NCBI GenBank assembly: GCA_017993505.1
Contig: JAGOMP010000004.1
Span: forward strand, 1 to 64,000
Source of the DNA: Planctomycetota bacterium
Lineage (GTDB): Bacteria; Planctomycetota; Uabimicrobiia; Uabimicrobiales; JABWCH01
Reading direction: 5' to 3'
DNA length: 64,000 bases
Below are positions 37,678-45,813 of this stretch, in pieces (position 1 is the first letter of the stretch; every line of letters starts with the position of its first letter). Made by a program: the position numbers and the translations under genes. The notes below the pieces were generated by a model. The model was given only the letters and a program-made list of their open reading frames with translations. It made no database searches and was not told where the DNA came from.

Positions 37678-37751
37678 TGCGCCATGAAGGAATTGAACCT
37701 TCAACCTTCAGATTAAGAGTCTGCTGCTCTGCCGGGTTGAGCTAATGGCGC
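37678..37751 (-). tRNA. tRNA-Lys(CUU)
   Basis: A 74-nt cloverleaf on the minus strand. Acceptor GCGCCAT pairs with ATGGCGC, the anticodon loop CTCTTAA gives CUU (Lys, AAG codons), and the T-arm is GAAGGTTCAATTCCTTC. No CCA is encoded (ATAT follows), so a CCA-adding enzyme is required, unlike the adjacent tRNA-Leu. Confidence 0.93.
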
Positions 37752-37891
37752 AGAACACTTTACAAGAAAATGTTTGTCTAATTAGTTCATATATCATACA
37801 AAATTTTTTTGATTTTGTCAAGTACTTTTTTTTAAAATCAAAAGCTTTTTTTCTATGTATTTCGTAAGAGTTTACTATTACATGCATTTAT

Positions 37892-38341
37892 TTAATCAAT
37901 ATCATGCCTATTTTCTATTTCTTCATCCCAATTCCAAGTATAGCCTAATTCTAGTAAAACTTTTTTTTCTATAGAATGCATTTCTTTAAACTCTTCGTCT
38001 GTAAGATCATCATATCCCAATAAGTGAAGCGTACCATGGATTGTATACAATATTAATTCACCTTCTGGCTCAATATTTCGTTCTGTGGCTTCTCGCAATG
38101 CTGTTTCTGCAGAAACATAGATTTCACCTTCTGTTTTTTCTAAAGGATATGCCAATACATCGGTTGGACCTTCATGATGCAAATCGCGTTCATTTAGTTT
38201 AGCAATTTCTGCATCATTTAAATACACAATAGATAGACGGTATTTTTTTTCTTTTGCACCAGGCAACATATGAATAGCTTGTCGAATTTTTTCTTCTTGT
38301 ATTGAAATAAAATCTTGCTCGTTTGTAATTACAATTCTCAT
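37892..38341 (-). CDS. ybeY: Endoribonuclease YbeY
   Basis: A 149-aa metal-dependent RNase of the YbeY family, which acts in 16S rRNA 3' maturation and ribosome quality control. The signature region reads HGTLHLLGYDDLTDEEF. The first two metal-binding histidines of H-x3-H-x5-H are present, but the third position is aspartate. The N-terminal half has the family strand ILYLNDAEI-like YLNDAEIAKLNERD and TDVLAYPL. The start is set at MRIVITNE; the longer frame from 38380 adds an unlikely hydrophobic leader, and an AAGAAG lies before the chosen ATG. Ordinary bacterial neighbours (phoH, era) are absent. Confidence 0.9.
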   Translation of the reverse strand: MRIVITNEQDFISIQEEKIRQAIHMLPGAKEKKYRLSIVYLNDAEIAKLNERDLHHEGPTDVLAYPLEKTEGEIYVSAETALREATERNIEPEGELILYTIHGTLHLLGYDDLTDEEFKEMHSIEKKVLLELGYTWNWDEEIENRHDID

Positions 38342-38360
38342 GAAATACTTCTTAAAAGAG

Positions 38361-38447
38361 GATAACAAATAAATAAACATTCATAAAAAAATAGAATCAT
38401 CAATTCATAAACATTTATAAAAAAGATAACAAATAAATATAAACATT
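38361..38447. repeat. Short direct repeats upstream of ybeY
   Basis: GATAACAAATAAATAAACAT (38361 onward) recurs as GATAACAAATAAATATAAAC (38425 onward), with ATTCATAAACATTTATAAAA between resembling the first copy's tail. This is a decayed tandem duplication of about 64 bp in the divergent spacer with the pseudokinase gene. Confidence 0.6.
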
Positions 38448-38541
38448 ATACTGTTTTAAATTATATCATTGTTTCTTTTGTTTATCTATGAAAAATTTTA
38501 ATGATTCTTGCTAAGACGTAAAAAATAGTAATATTTCCTTT

Positions 38542-38570
38542 TTGACAGAAATTATAAAATATGATAAGAT
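38542..38570 (+). promoter_or_regulatory. Candidate promoter of the pseudokinase gene
   Basis: A consensus -35 TTGACA (38542-38547) is followed after 17 bp by TAAGAT (38565-38570), a weak -10. A start near 38577 would give a leader of about 50 nt before the ATG at 38629, with GAAAGG just upstream of it. Confidence 0.5.
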
Positions 38571-38628
38571 TGATTTTTTATGATTATGTTGAGGTAAGGA
38601 TCATAATATTTTATGAAAGGCCATCACA

Positions 38629-41025
38629 ATGCCTGATTATTCGGATCTTTTTTTAATACAAATATTATTGGAAAAAAAATTAATTACTGTAAAAGAACTA
38701 CGAGATCCACTTTGTTTTCATTATCGCAAAATGATGAGTGGAACTTCTATCCCTTTTTCTGAGACTTTAGAACAACTGGGCATTTTAAATCAGGAAGATC
38801 TATATAAAATTGACTTAAATATAAAAAAAATAATGAGTACAATTTCACCTATAAGTACGATTTTGCCTGAAAATATTTTGATAGAAGATTGTAAACAAGA
38901 AAAATTATTAGGAAATAATTCATTAGGAAGTACATATTTAGCCAATCACCCCCAATTGGGACATAGCATATATAAAAAATTAGATGGAATTATTGGACGC
39001 AATGCAAAATTTATGAAGCGATTTTTAAGTTCAATGAAAAAAATGGAGAAAATACGCCACAAAAATTTAGCAGATGTATATAAAGTAGACATAGAAAATC
39101 ATGTTGTGCTTCGCGAGTTTATAGAAGGAGAGACTCTAGAAACATTGCTTCAAAAACGTGTATTAAATTGCCAAGAAGCAAGCGTTGTTTTAGTAGATGT
39201 TATAAATGGATTGCAAACTCTGTACAAACACGGGATTTTGCATAGAAATTTAAAACCATCCAACATCATCATTACAAATGAAAGTCATGCTAAAATTTTA
39301 GATGCCTCATTACCTCCCACAGTAGCAACATACCTTGCACCAGAACAAATACAAAAAAAACGTACAGACGTTCGTTCTGATATTTATGCATTGGGTATGA
39401 TGTATTATCGTTCTTTAGGTGGTCAATCTCCAGATACATTGGCTGAATTTTTTCAAGAAAAAGAAATCCCAGAAATGGTATGTAAAATTTTGCAAAAAAT
39501 ATTGGATAGCAATTATGAAAATCGATATGCTAATTACGAAAATATTTTGCAAGATTTAAAAGAGTATTTAAATTTTGCTGAAATTGAAATTGAAGATACT
39601 ATTTTTTCTATTAAAGATCATTGCCAACGTGCACAACAAGTTGCAACAGAAATCATCCAAGAATTAATACCTTCTTGGACAGACGCCATACAAAATGCTT
39701 GTCTCCAACAAAAATTTTATGAACATCTTGCACCTATGATTCAAATTGCAACACAAAAATTTGTTCATAATGTGGGGGTAGAATGGTTAGATTATTTAGA
39801 CGTCGCATTAGAAGATTTGCGCCAAAGTGTGACATTAGAATTGATGCAATATCAAGACGAATTAGAAGATCAATATGACACTAGAACAGAAGAATCTGCT
39901 GAGGATCTTCCCAAAGGTTTTATTCCTATTGATGAACACGAAATTTTAGATGCAGAAGTAGCTTCTGCTGATTTAGCTGATATTATGGAAGAAGATTCTA
40001 TTTTTCAAACTTTTTCTGACTTAGAAAATATAGCAGAGACTTCTATGGATGCTGTTTCTGTAGATGATGAAAATGATTTTCAATGGGATACTGACGAATC
40101 CTTTCCACAAGAAAAAGATTTTGATATGGTATTTGGGAAACAACATAGTAGCTATACAACATGGGAACATGATATAGATGAATCTATTGATGATCAAGAA
40201 TATTTAGACGACATATCAGAAACAAAAATTAAACCGGCATTTCCTAAACAGGAAGAAACTTCCCCACACGAAACAAAAATCAAACCCGCCTTTCCCAAAA
40301 AAGAGGAAATGATCAGTAGCGATTCCAAAATCAAGCCAGCTTTCCCTAAAAAAGAAGCTTCCACTGACGAACCCATTGACAGTGGAACTAAAATCAAGCC
40401 AGCTTTCCCTAAAAAAGAAGATTCCACTGACGAACCCATTGACAGTGAAACTAAAATCAAGCCAGCTTTCCCTAAAAAAGAAGATTCCACTGATGAACCC
40501 ATTGACAGTGAGACTAAATTAAAGCCAGCTTTCCCTAAAAAAGAAGATCCCACTGACGAATCCATTGACAGTGATTCAAAAATCAAGCCTATCTTGTCTA
40601 AAAAACTCACTACCCATGAAGAAAAAAAAGTAGAATCTAAAAAAACAAGCCATCCCACATATTCGTTTACAACTACAGGACAAGCTATGCTTCACAAAAA
40701 AAATCGCTTTGAAAACAAGCCACTGTTGACAGAACAAAATACAGAAGAAGCACAAAATGAAGACATAGCTATATGGAAACGTCCTGCCAATGAAATTCAT
40801 ATTTCTAATAAACCTTTGCCAGACCAAGCAACTCTTTTAGAATTAGCCAAACAAGATATGCAAGCACAAGCAAAAAACGAAGAAAAAAAAGAGAATGACT
40901 TACAAGAACAACAAGAACAACAAGAAGAGCAAGAAGCACAAGAAAACGATTCTTTTCTTTCTGCAGAAGAAAAAGAAGCCAAATTAAAACCCTATTTTTT
41001 AACATCAAATACATCTGAGAATTAG
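38629..41025 (+). CDS. Predicted Ser/Thr pseudokinase with KIKPAFPKKED repeats
   Basis: A 798-aa protein. Residues 1-80 form the same kind of helical module as the kinase at 28269-30761 (LITVKELRD ... LGILNQEDL). A kinase fold follows at about 85-320, with a degenerate glycine loop (LGNNSLGSTY), a lysine pair at 116-117, HRNLKPSN at 205-212, DAS at 225-227 and YLAPEQ. The catalytic aspartate of HRD is replaced by asparagine, and the DFG motif by DAS, so phosphotransfer is not expected. About 330-520 is helical and acidic. About 524-657 holds repeats of the form SETKIKPAFPKKEDSTDEPI, and the C-terminus is E/Q-rich. It is 15 nt upstream of a coiled-coil membrane protein and likely acts with it as a scaffold. 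Confidence 0.85.
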   Translation: MPDYSDLFLIQILLEKKLITVKELRDPLCFHYRKMMSGTSIPFSETLEQLGILNQEDLYKIDLNIKKIMSTISPISTILPENILIEDCKQEKLLGNNSLGSTYLANHPQLGHSIYKKLDGIIGRNAKFMKRFLSSMKKMEKIRHKNLADVYKVDIENHVVLREFIEGETLETLLQKRVLNCQEASVVLVDVINGLQTLYKHGILHRNLKPSNIIITNESHAKILDASLPPTVATYLAPEQIQKKRTDVRSDIYALGMMYYRSLGGQSPDTLAEFFQEKEIPEMVCKILQKILDSNYENRYANYENILQDLKEYLNFAEIEIEDTIFSIKDHCQRAQQVATEIIQELIPSWTDAIQNACLQQKFYEHLAPMIQIATQKFVHNVGVEWLDYLDVALEDLRQSVTLELMQYQDELEDQYDTRTEESAEDLPKGFIPIDEHEILDAEVASADLADIMEEDSIFQTFSDLENIAETSMDAVSVDDENDFQWDTDESFPQEKDFDMVFGKQHSSYTTWEHDIDESIDDQEYLDDISETKIKPAFPKQEETSPHETKIKPAFPKKEEMISSDSKIKPAFPKKEASTDEPIDSGTKIKPAFPKKEDSTDEPIDSETKIKPAFPKKEDSTDEPIDSETKLKPAFPKKEDPTDESIDSDSKIKPILSKKLTTHEEKKVESKKTSHPTYSFTTTGQAMLHKKNRFENKPLLTEQNTEEAQNEDIAIWKRPANEIHISNKPLPDQATLLELAKQDMQAQAKNEEKKENDLQEQQEQQEEQEAQENDSFLSAEEKEAKLKPYFLTSNTSEN
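40213..40600. repeat. In-frame 63-bp repeats (KIKPAFPKKED)
   Basis: About seven degenerate units; the four central ones are nearly identical 63-bp blocks containing AAAATCAAGCCAGCTTTCCC and GACGAACCCATTGACAGTG. Outer copies are shorter (TKIKPAFPKQEE) and decayed, which suggests recent central expansion. Confidence 0.93.
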
Positions 41026-41040
41026 TTGAGGAGCATCTAG

Positions 41041-42270
41041 ATGATGATTGAAATTTTAATTGGAATAGTAGCGTTTGCGTCGGGAACATTTTTTGCATCT
41101 GGTCTTTTAAAGAAAAAAATGCAAGAAAAAGAATCACAAAGAATTCTAGATTTAGAAAGAGCAAGAGAAGAAATCCAAGGGAAAACAGAAGAATTAAATC
41201 TGCTTTCTAGCAATGTGATTACAAAAGACAAAGACTTAGATTCCTTACAAAAAAAAGTCAAAGAACAAAAAGAATTAACACAACGAAGAGAAGAAGAGAA
41301 TACTTCTTTGCAAAAAATGTTGGAGGAATATAAAGAAAAACTAGAGCAAGTATATGGTACATTAGAAGAAAAAGAAAAAGCAGCAGAAACTTTGCAATTA
41401 GAATTGATTGAAAAAAACAAACAATTGCAAGAAAAAGAGAAAATCCAGCAAGCTTTAATGGCAGAAAATAAAGACCAAGAAACTCGCTTATTAGAATCAG
41501 ACAAAAAAATATTAGAATATGAAAATGACATCTTAGAACAACAAAACATGCTAGATGAAAAAGACGAAGAAATTGAAAAATTACAAGCAGAATTATTAGA
41601 ATCAGAAGAACAAATAGAAACTTCTATGAAAGAAGTACAAAAAATAGAAGATGCCCATAAAGAAACGAAACAATCATTGCAACAAATGGAAGAAATGTAT
41701 CAAAAAAATGTAAAACTTCGTGTTTTAGCCTTACGTGACATGAAAAAAATCATGGAAAGTCTAGAAAGCGAAACTATTCCAGAAAATATTGATTTGCCAG
41801 ATGAAGATGAAGAAGTACATTTTTCTTTAGAAGAAGATACTGGAATGGAAGAATTCAGCGTACAATTGGCAGAACAAGAACGACTATTAAAAGAACAAGA
41901 AGAATTACTAGAAAAACAAGAACAAGAAATTCAAGAACTTAAACAACAGCAAATAAAAGAACAAGTAATAGCCCAAGAAGAAGCTAATGCAGAATATAAA
42001 GAAAAATATGAAATAGCAGCAAATCAAGTCGAAAAAATGGAAACAGATTTAGCAAACAAAGAAGACATGATTCAAAAATACATGCTACAAATCGAAGAAT
42101 TAGAAAAGCAAATTGTTGACTTAAAAAATGCACCAGTTGAATCACCACAAGAAGTGAAAATGGATGCCTTACAAGCCATTGAACAAGATCCCAATTTAAG
42201 CAAGGCTCACAAATATGCCATGCGCCTTCTCTATTCACAATATGAAGAAGAATCTAAAGAAGAAAACTAA
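41041..42270 (+). CDS. Membrane-anchored coiled-coil protein
   Basis: A 409-aa protein of unknown function. An N-terminal hydrophobic segment (about 3-20, IEILIGIVAFASGTFFASGL) is followed by an almost continuous coiled coil to about residue 370, very rich in E, K and Q. A short C-terminal cap (DALQAIEQDPNLSKAHKYAM, then RLLYSQYEEESK) looks like a small independent helical unit. GAGGAG lies before the ATG, 15 nt after the pseudokinase stop, so the two are co-transcribed. A partnership between pseudokinase and coiled coil is inference from this arrangement. The stop codon lies inside a 42-bp tandem duplication. Confidence 0.8.
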   Translation: MMIEILIGIVAFASGTFFASGLLKKKMQEKESQRILDLERAREEIQGKTEELNLLSSNVITKDKDLDSLQKKVKEQKELTQRREEENTSLQKMLEEYKEKLEQVYGTLEEKEKAAETLQLELIEKNKQLQEKEKIQQALMAENKDQETRLLESDKKILEYENDILEQQNMLDEKDEEIEKLQAELLESEEQIETSMKEVQKIEDAHKETKQSLQQMEEMYQKNVKLRVLALRDMKKIMESLESETIPENIDLPDEDEEVHFSLEEDTGMEEFSVQLAEQERLLKEQEELLEKQEQEIQELKQQQIKEQVIAQEEANAEYKEKYEIAANQVEKMETDLANKEDMIQKYMLQIEELEKQIVDLKNAPVESPQEVKMDALQAIEQDPNLSKAHKYAMRLLYSQYEEESKEEN

Positions 42271-42328
42271 GCACAATCTTAGTAAAAAGAAGAATCTAAA
42301 AAAGAAAACTAAGCACAATCTTAGTAAA
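42245..42328. repeat. 42-bp tandem duplication of a gene 3' end
   Basis: 42245-42286 and 42287-42328 differ by one base. The first copy encodes the last residues of the coiled-coil protein (EESKEEN) and its TAA; the second copy is downstream and non-coding. Confidence 0.95.
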
Positions 42329-42375
42329 AACTGTACTTTTAAATCTTAAAAAGCATAAAACTTCATAGACATCAT

Positions 42376-42415
42376 TTAAAAAAATGCTTATTTCGTGAAA
42401 TAAGCATTTTTTTAA
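42376..42415. terminator. Terminator after the pseudokinase operon
   Basis: A perfect stem of 18 bp (TTAAAAAAATGCTTATTT / AAATAAGCATTTTTTTAA) with a CGTG loop. It separates the pseudokinase pair from the rpsB promoter. Confidence 0.88.
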
Positions 42416-42435
42416 AAAAAATTGGAAAAATTTAT

Positions 42436-42463
42436 TTGATTAATTTCTACAAACTGTTATAAT
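42436..42463 (+). promoter_or_regulatory. rpsB operon promoter
   Basis: TTGATT (42436-42441) and TATAAT (42458-42463) with a 16-bp spacer make one of the best sigma-70-type promoters in the window. It predicts a start near 42470 and an untranslated leader of about 290 nt. Confidence 0.65.
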
Positions 42464-42469
42464 TTCTAA

Positions 42470-42758
42470 CAAAAGAAATCTACAATTTTTTTAGAATTTT
42501 TTTTTCAAAAGAAATCTACAATTTTTTAATTTTTTTTAGAATTTTTTTTTCAAAAAAAATTACCATGCCCAAAAAGGAGTTTGGCAAACACATCAAAATC
42601 AAATTTGGAAACAAGGACGCCTTTTTATTTTGCAAATTGCAAAACAACAATATTTCTAAAGTCCGTATGCATACTTATGTTCAGACGAGAAATATTTCAA
42701 AAAGGCTATTTATATCAAGTTTGAGAATACGGACAAACAATTATGGAGGTTTTTAGTA
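42470..42758 (+). promoter_or_regulatory. Long structured leader of rpsB
   Basis: The first part has two copies of a T-rich phrase starting AAAAGAAATCTACAATTTTT (about 42472 and 42507). The second part has potential hairpins: TGCC-CAAA with TTTGGCA (about 42568-42590), TTTTGC/GCAAAA, and an outer stem GTCCGTAT (42661-42668) with ATACGGAC (42727-42734) ending 10 nt before the Shine-Dalgarno GGAGG (42745-42749). The layout suits feedback control of S2 synthesis, as known for rpsB leaders in other bacteria. Homology to those is not shown. Confidence 0.5.
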
Positions 42759-43718
42759 TTGGCTATTATTTCAGTTAAAAGCCTGTTAGAAGCTGGCGTA
42801 CATTTCGGTCACAGAGTCAGCCGATGGAATCCCAAAATGGCTCCCTATATTTTTGGTCGTAGAAATAACATCCACATTATCGACCTAAGAGAAACTGTAA
42901 AAGGACTTATTAGAGCATATTACTTTTTAAAATCCGTTTCCGCAGAAGGATATGAAGTCTTATTTGTAGGTACAAAACGACAAGCAAAATCTGTAATTCA
43001 AAGAGAAGCCCTACGTTGCGAAATGCACTATGTTTCTGAAAGATGGTTAGGTGGTACACTTACAAACTTTGCCACTATCCATGAAAGACTCCAACGCCTA
43101 GAATACCTCGAAGCAATTGAGGAAGATGGTAGAATTCAAGATCTAAGCAAAAAAATGGCATCCATGCTCCGACGAGAAAAAAAGAAAACTCTCCGTAACT
43201 TGGAAGGTATTCGTAACATGGGGAAATTGCCAGGTGTACTAGTAGTGATCGATCCTCTCAAAGAACACATTGCTATTAAAGAAGCCATCAAATTAAATAT
43301 TCCTACTATTTGCTTAATGGATACAGATAGCAACCCTGATTTAGTTGACATTCCCATCCCAGGTAACGATGATGCTATGAGATCCATCGAAGTTATCTGC
43401 ACAAAATTAGCTGATGCCATTGCAGCTGGGAAAAAAGTTTGGAAAGAAAAACAAGAAATAGCTGAAAAACATCGCCGTGAATATAGCGTACAAAGAGAAC
43501 AAGGTACAGCACCTGATGGAGCTATAAAAGAAAGATTCCATCGTGATGGCGACAAACGAAATGAAGACGATAGAAGAAGACGAAGCAAGCGTCGTGGAAA
43601 TAAAAGATTTACAAGAGATAATGATCGAAAACAAGAAGGCGAAACACCTGTACAAACGACGGTAGAAGCAACACCAGCTCCCGTAGTAACTCCAGAAAAA
43701 GCTGAAGCCGCAGAATAA
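42759..43718 (+). CDS. rpsB: 30S ribosomal protein S2
   Basis: A 319-aa S2, a small-subunit protein needed for S1 docking. The core runs to about residue 225 with LLEAGVHFGHRVSRWNPKM, FVGTKRQAK, RWLGGTLTNF, PGVLVVIDP and the domain-closing IPTICLMDTDSNPDLVDIPI. A tail of about 90 residues, first basic (RRRRSKRRGNKRF) then T/P/A/E-rich, exceeds the usual 230-260 aa. The start is the TTG with GGAGG 9 nt upstream; no ATG fits. It heads rpsB-tsf-pyrH-frr. A hairpin after its stop could reduce read-through into tsf. Confidence 0.97.
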   Translation: MAIISVKSLLEAGVHFGHRVSRWNPKMAPYIFGRRNNIHIIDLRETVKGLIRAYYFLKSVSAEGYEVLFVGTKRQAKSVIQREALRCEMHYVSERWLGGTLTNFATIHERLQRLEYLEAIEEDGRIQDLSKKMASMLRREKKKTLRNLEGIRNMGKLPGVLVVIDPLKEHIAIKEAIKLNIPTICLMDTDSNPDLVDIPIPGNDDAMRSIEVICTKLADAIAAGKKVWKEKQEIAEKHRREYSVQREQGTAPDGAIKERFHRDGDKRNEDDRRRRSKRRGNKRFTRDNDRKQEGETPVQTTVEATPAPVVTPEKAEAAE

Positions 43719-43727
43719 TTCAATATT

Positions 43728-43757
43728 AAAAGAACCCACTGTTGTTGTGGGTTCTTT
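43728..43757 (+). terminator. Hairpin between rpsB and tsf
   Basis: The arms AAAGAACCCAC and GTGGGTTCTTT surround TGTTGTT. The T-tail is weak, so it may attenuate rather than end transcription, setting S2 above EF-Ts or the reverse. Confidence 0.65.
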
Positions 43758-43823
43758 CACACTATACAAACACCCTCAATAAAATTTAATATAATACAAA
43801 AAAACATTAAGAAAGGACAAAAA

Positions 43824-44417
43824 ATGGCCTCTTCTACCGAATTAATCAAAGAATTGCGCGAAAGAACAAATTGCGGACTCATGGATTGCAAAAAAGCATT
43901 AGAAGAAAACAATGGTGACATTGAAAAAGCAGTAGATTTTCTACGAAAAAAAGGTCTAGCAGATGCAAGCAAAAAAGCAGGTCGTGCAGCCAATGCAGGC
44001 AGAATCATATCTTACATCCACGCAGGCGGACAAATAGGAGTCATGATTGAACTCAACTGTGAAACAGACTTTGTAGGCAATACAGAAGAATTCCAAGAAC
44101 TAGGTAAAGATCTATGCATGCACATTTGTGCAACAAATCCAACAGTATGCCGTCGAGAAGAAATATCTGAGGAAGTCATTGAAAGAGAAAAAAAGATCTA
44201 CCTTGAACAAATCAAAGATAAACCTGAAGCAGCAAAAGAAAAAATTATTGAAGGAAAATTAGAGAAATTCTATAAAGACAATGTCCTTCTTGAACAAGCT
44301 TACGTCAAAGACGAACAATACACAGTAGAAGAACTCATTAAATCAAAAATTGGTACCATCAAAGAAAATATCACACTTGCCCGTTTTGTACGTTTCCAAA
44401 TCGGCGAAAAAGCTTAA
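43824..44417 (+). CDS. tsf: Elongation factor Ts (short form)
   Basis: A 197-aa EF-Ts, the nucleotide exchange factor of EF-Tu. The N-terminal UBA-like domain has LIKELRERTNCGLMDCKKAL and GDIEKAVDFLRKKG, and the core has the EF-Tu-contacting IGVMIELNCETDFVG near residue 73. The length is well below the E. coli form (283 aa) and close to the short Thermus type (196 aa), so most of the second core subdomain is missing. AAAGGA lies before the ATG. It lies between rpsB and pyrH in the conserved order. Confidence 0.95.
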   Translation: MASSTELIKELRERTNCGLMDCKKALEENNGDIEKAVDFLRKKGLADASKKAGRAANAGRIISYIHAGGQIGVMIELNCETDFVGNTEEFQELGKDLCMHICATNPTVCRREEISEEVIEREKKIYLEQIKDKPEAAKEKIIEGKLEKFYKDNVLLEQAYVKDEQYTVEELIKSKIGTIKENITLARFVRFQIGEKA

Positions 44418-44424
44418 TATAAGC

Positions 44425-44470
44425 TATTCCCATGTTTACATGTTTATACATGGGAATATTTATTTTTTTA
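44425..44470 (+). terminator. Hairpin after tsf
   Basis: The arms TATTCCCATGT (44425-44435) and ACATGGGAATA (44448-44458) are followed by a T-rich run. It lies 8 nt after the tsf stop and before the pyrH start, so pyrH may depend on read-through. Confidence 0.75.
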
Positions 44471-44491
44471 TTTTTCAATACAGTAAAAAAA

Positions 44492-45205
44492 ATGAAAAAA
44501 TATAATAAAATACTAATCAAACTTAGTGGAGAAAGTTTAGGAAAGAACGGTCAATTTCATTTAGAAAGAGTCCAGCATATCCTAGATGAAATAGTGCAAC
44601 TCCACGATAATGAAGTACAAATAGGAATTGTAGTAGGCGGAGGCAACTTCATACGAGGTGCTCAACTTACCACAGCGGGAATCTCGCGCCAAGTTGCTGA
44701 TGATATGGGTATGTTAGGGACAGTGATAAATGCACTACTCTTCCAAGAACTTCTTGCTCAAAGAGGCAAACAAAGTCAAATATACACAGCACGCGAAATT
44801 CAAGGAATTGGAAGCACATACCATTTCAGAAATATACAAGAAAATTTAATGCAAAGAAAAATTCTTATATTTGCAGCAGGAACAGGTCACCCTTACTTTA
44901 CAACAGACACTGGAGCAGCATTAAGAGCCGTGGAAATGGAAGCACAATGTTTATTTAAAGCAACCAAAGTAGATGGCGTTTACAACGATGATCCACATAC
45001 AAACCCAAAAGCAACAAAGTTTGATTATTTGACATATCAACAAGTTTTAACAGATAAATATAGAGTCATGGACTTAACAGCAGTTTCCTTTTGTATGGAA
45101 AACCATCTACCCATACTTGTATTTGATCTAATGAAACCAGGCAACCTCCTCAAAGCAATCCAGGGTGAAAATGTTGGAACCCTAATTACAGATTGCCAAA
45201 ACTAA
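44492..45205 (+). CDS. pyrH: UMP kinase
   Basis: A 237-aa hexameric UMP kinase of the amino-acid-kinase fold, which makes UDP. Motifs are ILIKLSGESLG at the start, VVGGGNFIRGA (phosphate loop), DDMGMLGTVINALLFQE (UMP site), FAAGTGHPYFTTDTGAALRA and ATKVDGVYNDDPHTNP. I start at MKKYNKILI, where the family begins. The longer frame from 44432 would start inside the terminator hairpin and add a hydrophobic leader. No clear Shine-Dalgarno sequence precedes this ATG, only an A-run. It is third in rpsB-tsf-pyrH-frr. Confidence 0.93.
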   Translation: MKKYNKILIKLSGESLGKNGQFHLERVQHILDEIVQLHDNEVQIGIVVGGGNFIRGAQLTTAGISRQVADDMGMLGTVINALLFQELLAQRGKQSQIYTAREIQGIGSTYHFRNIQENLMQRKILIFAAGTGHPYFTTDTGAALRAVEMEAQCLFKATKVDGVYNDDPHTNPKATKFDYLTYQQVLTDKYRVMDLTAVSFCMENHLPILVFDLMKPGNLLKAIQGENVGTLITDCQN

Positions 45206-45240
45206 TTTTCCAATTAGTCTCCACAAGAAAGGTATTCCAC

Positions 45241-45795
45241 ATGTCAGCAGAAGTATTAAAAGAAGTCGAAGAAAAAATGGACAAAGCATGTGAAGTTCTA
45301 GTCAATGATATGAAAGGACTCCGAACCGATAGAGCAACTCCTGCCCTAGTTGATAATATCAGAGTCGAATACTATGGATCTCCTACTCCATTAAAACAAA
45401 TCGCCAACGTATCTATTCCAGAACCTCGCATACTCATCATCAAACCCTTTGATGCATCCTCACTCAAAAACATTGAAAAAGCCATTTTAAAAAGCGATTT
45501 AGGAATCACACCAGCTAACGATGGAAAAATGCTAAGACTAACAGTGCCAGTTCTTTCAGAAGAACGACGCCTACAACTTATAAACCAAGTCAAAGACTTA
45601 ACAGAAAAAGCCAAAGTTGCTATCCGTAACATTCGTCGAGATGCCAACAAAAAAGCCGATCAACTAGAAAAAGACAAACTCCTTAGCGAAGATGAAAACA
45701 AAAAACTACAAGAAAGCATCCAAAAAACTACAAAATCCCACGAAGACGAAGTTGACAAACTCGCTGAAGAAAAGAAAAAAGAAATCCTCAAATAA
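45241..45795 (+). CDS. frr: Ribosome recycling factor
   Basis: A 184-aa ribosome recycling factor that splits post-termination ribosomes with EF-G. It has MKGLRTDRATPALVDNIRVEYYGSPTPLKQIANVSIPEPR, the conserved hinge, and the helical LPVLSEERR-like VPVLSEERRLQLINQVK, then RNIRRDANKK. Standard length. The ATG at MSAEVLKE is chosen since AAAGG lies at the right distance and the upstream frame overlaps pyrH. It closes the cluster before a long terminator. Confidence 0.96.
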   Translation: MSAEVLKEVEEKMDKACEVLVNDMKGLRTDRATPALVDNIRVEYYGSPTPLKQIANVSIPEPRILIIKPFDASSLKNIEKAILKSDLGITPANDGKMLRLTVPVLSEERRLQLINQVKDLTEKAKVAIRNIRRDANKKADQLEKDKLLSEDENKKLQESIQKTTKSHEDEVDKLAEEKKKEILK

Positions 45796-45813
45796 AAATT
45801 TTGACGGTACATT

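Noticed and set aside
42565-42756. 63-aa frame in the rpsB leader ending 2 nt before the rpsB start
   Set aside because: No Shine-Dalgarno site before its ATG, no protein-like composition, and it overlaps the predicted leader hairpins.
44432-44491. Upstream ATG start for pyrH
   Set aside because: It lies inside the hairpin after tsf and would add a hydrophobic leader not found in UMP kinases.
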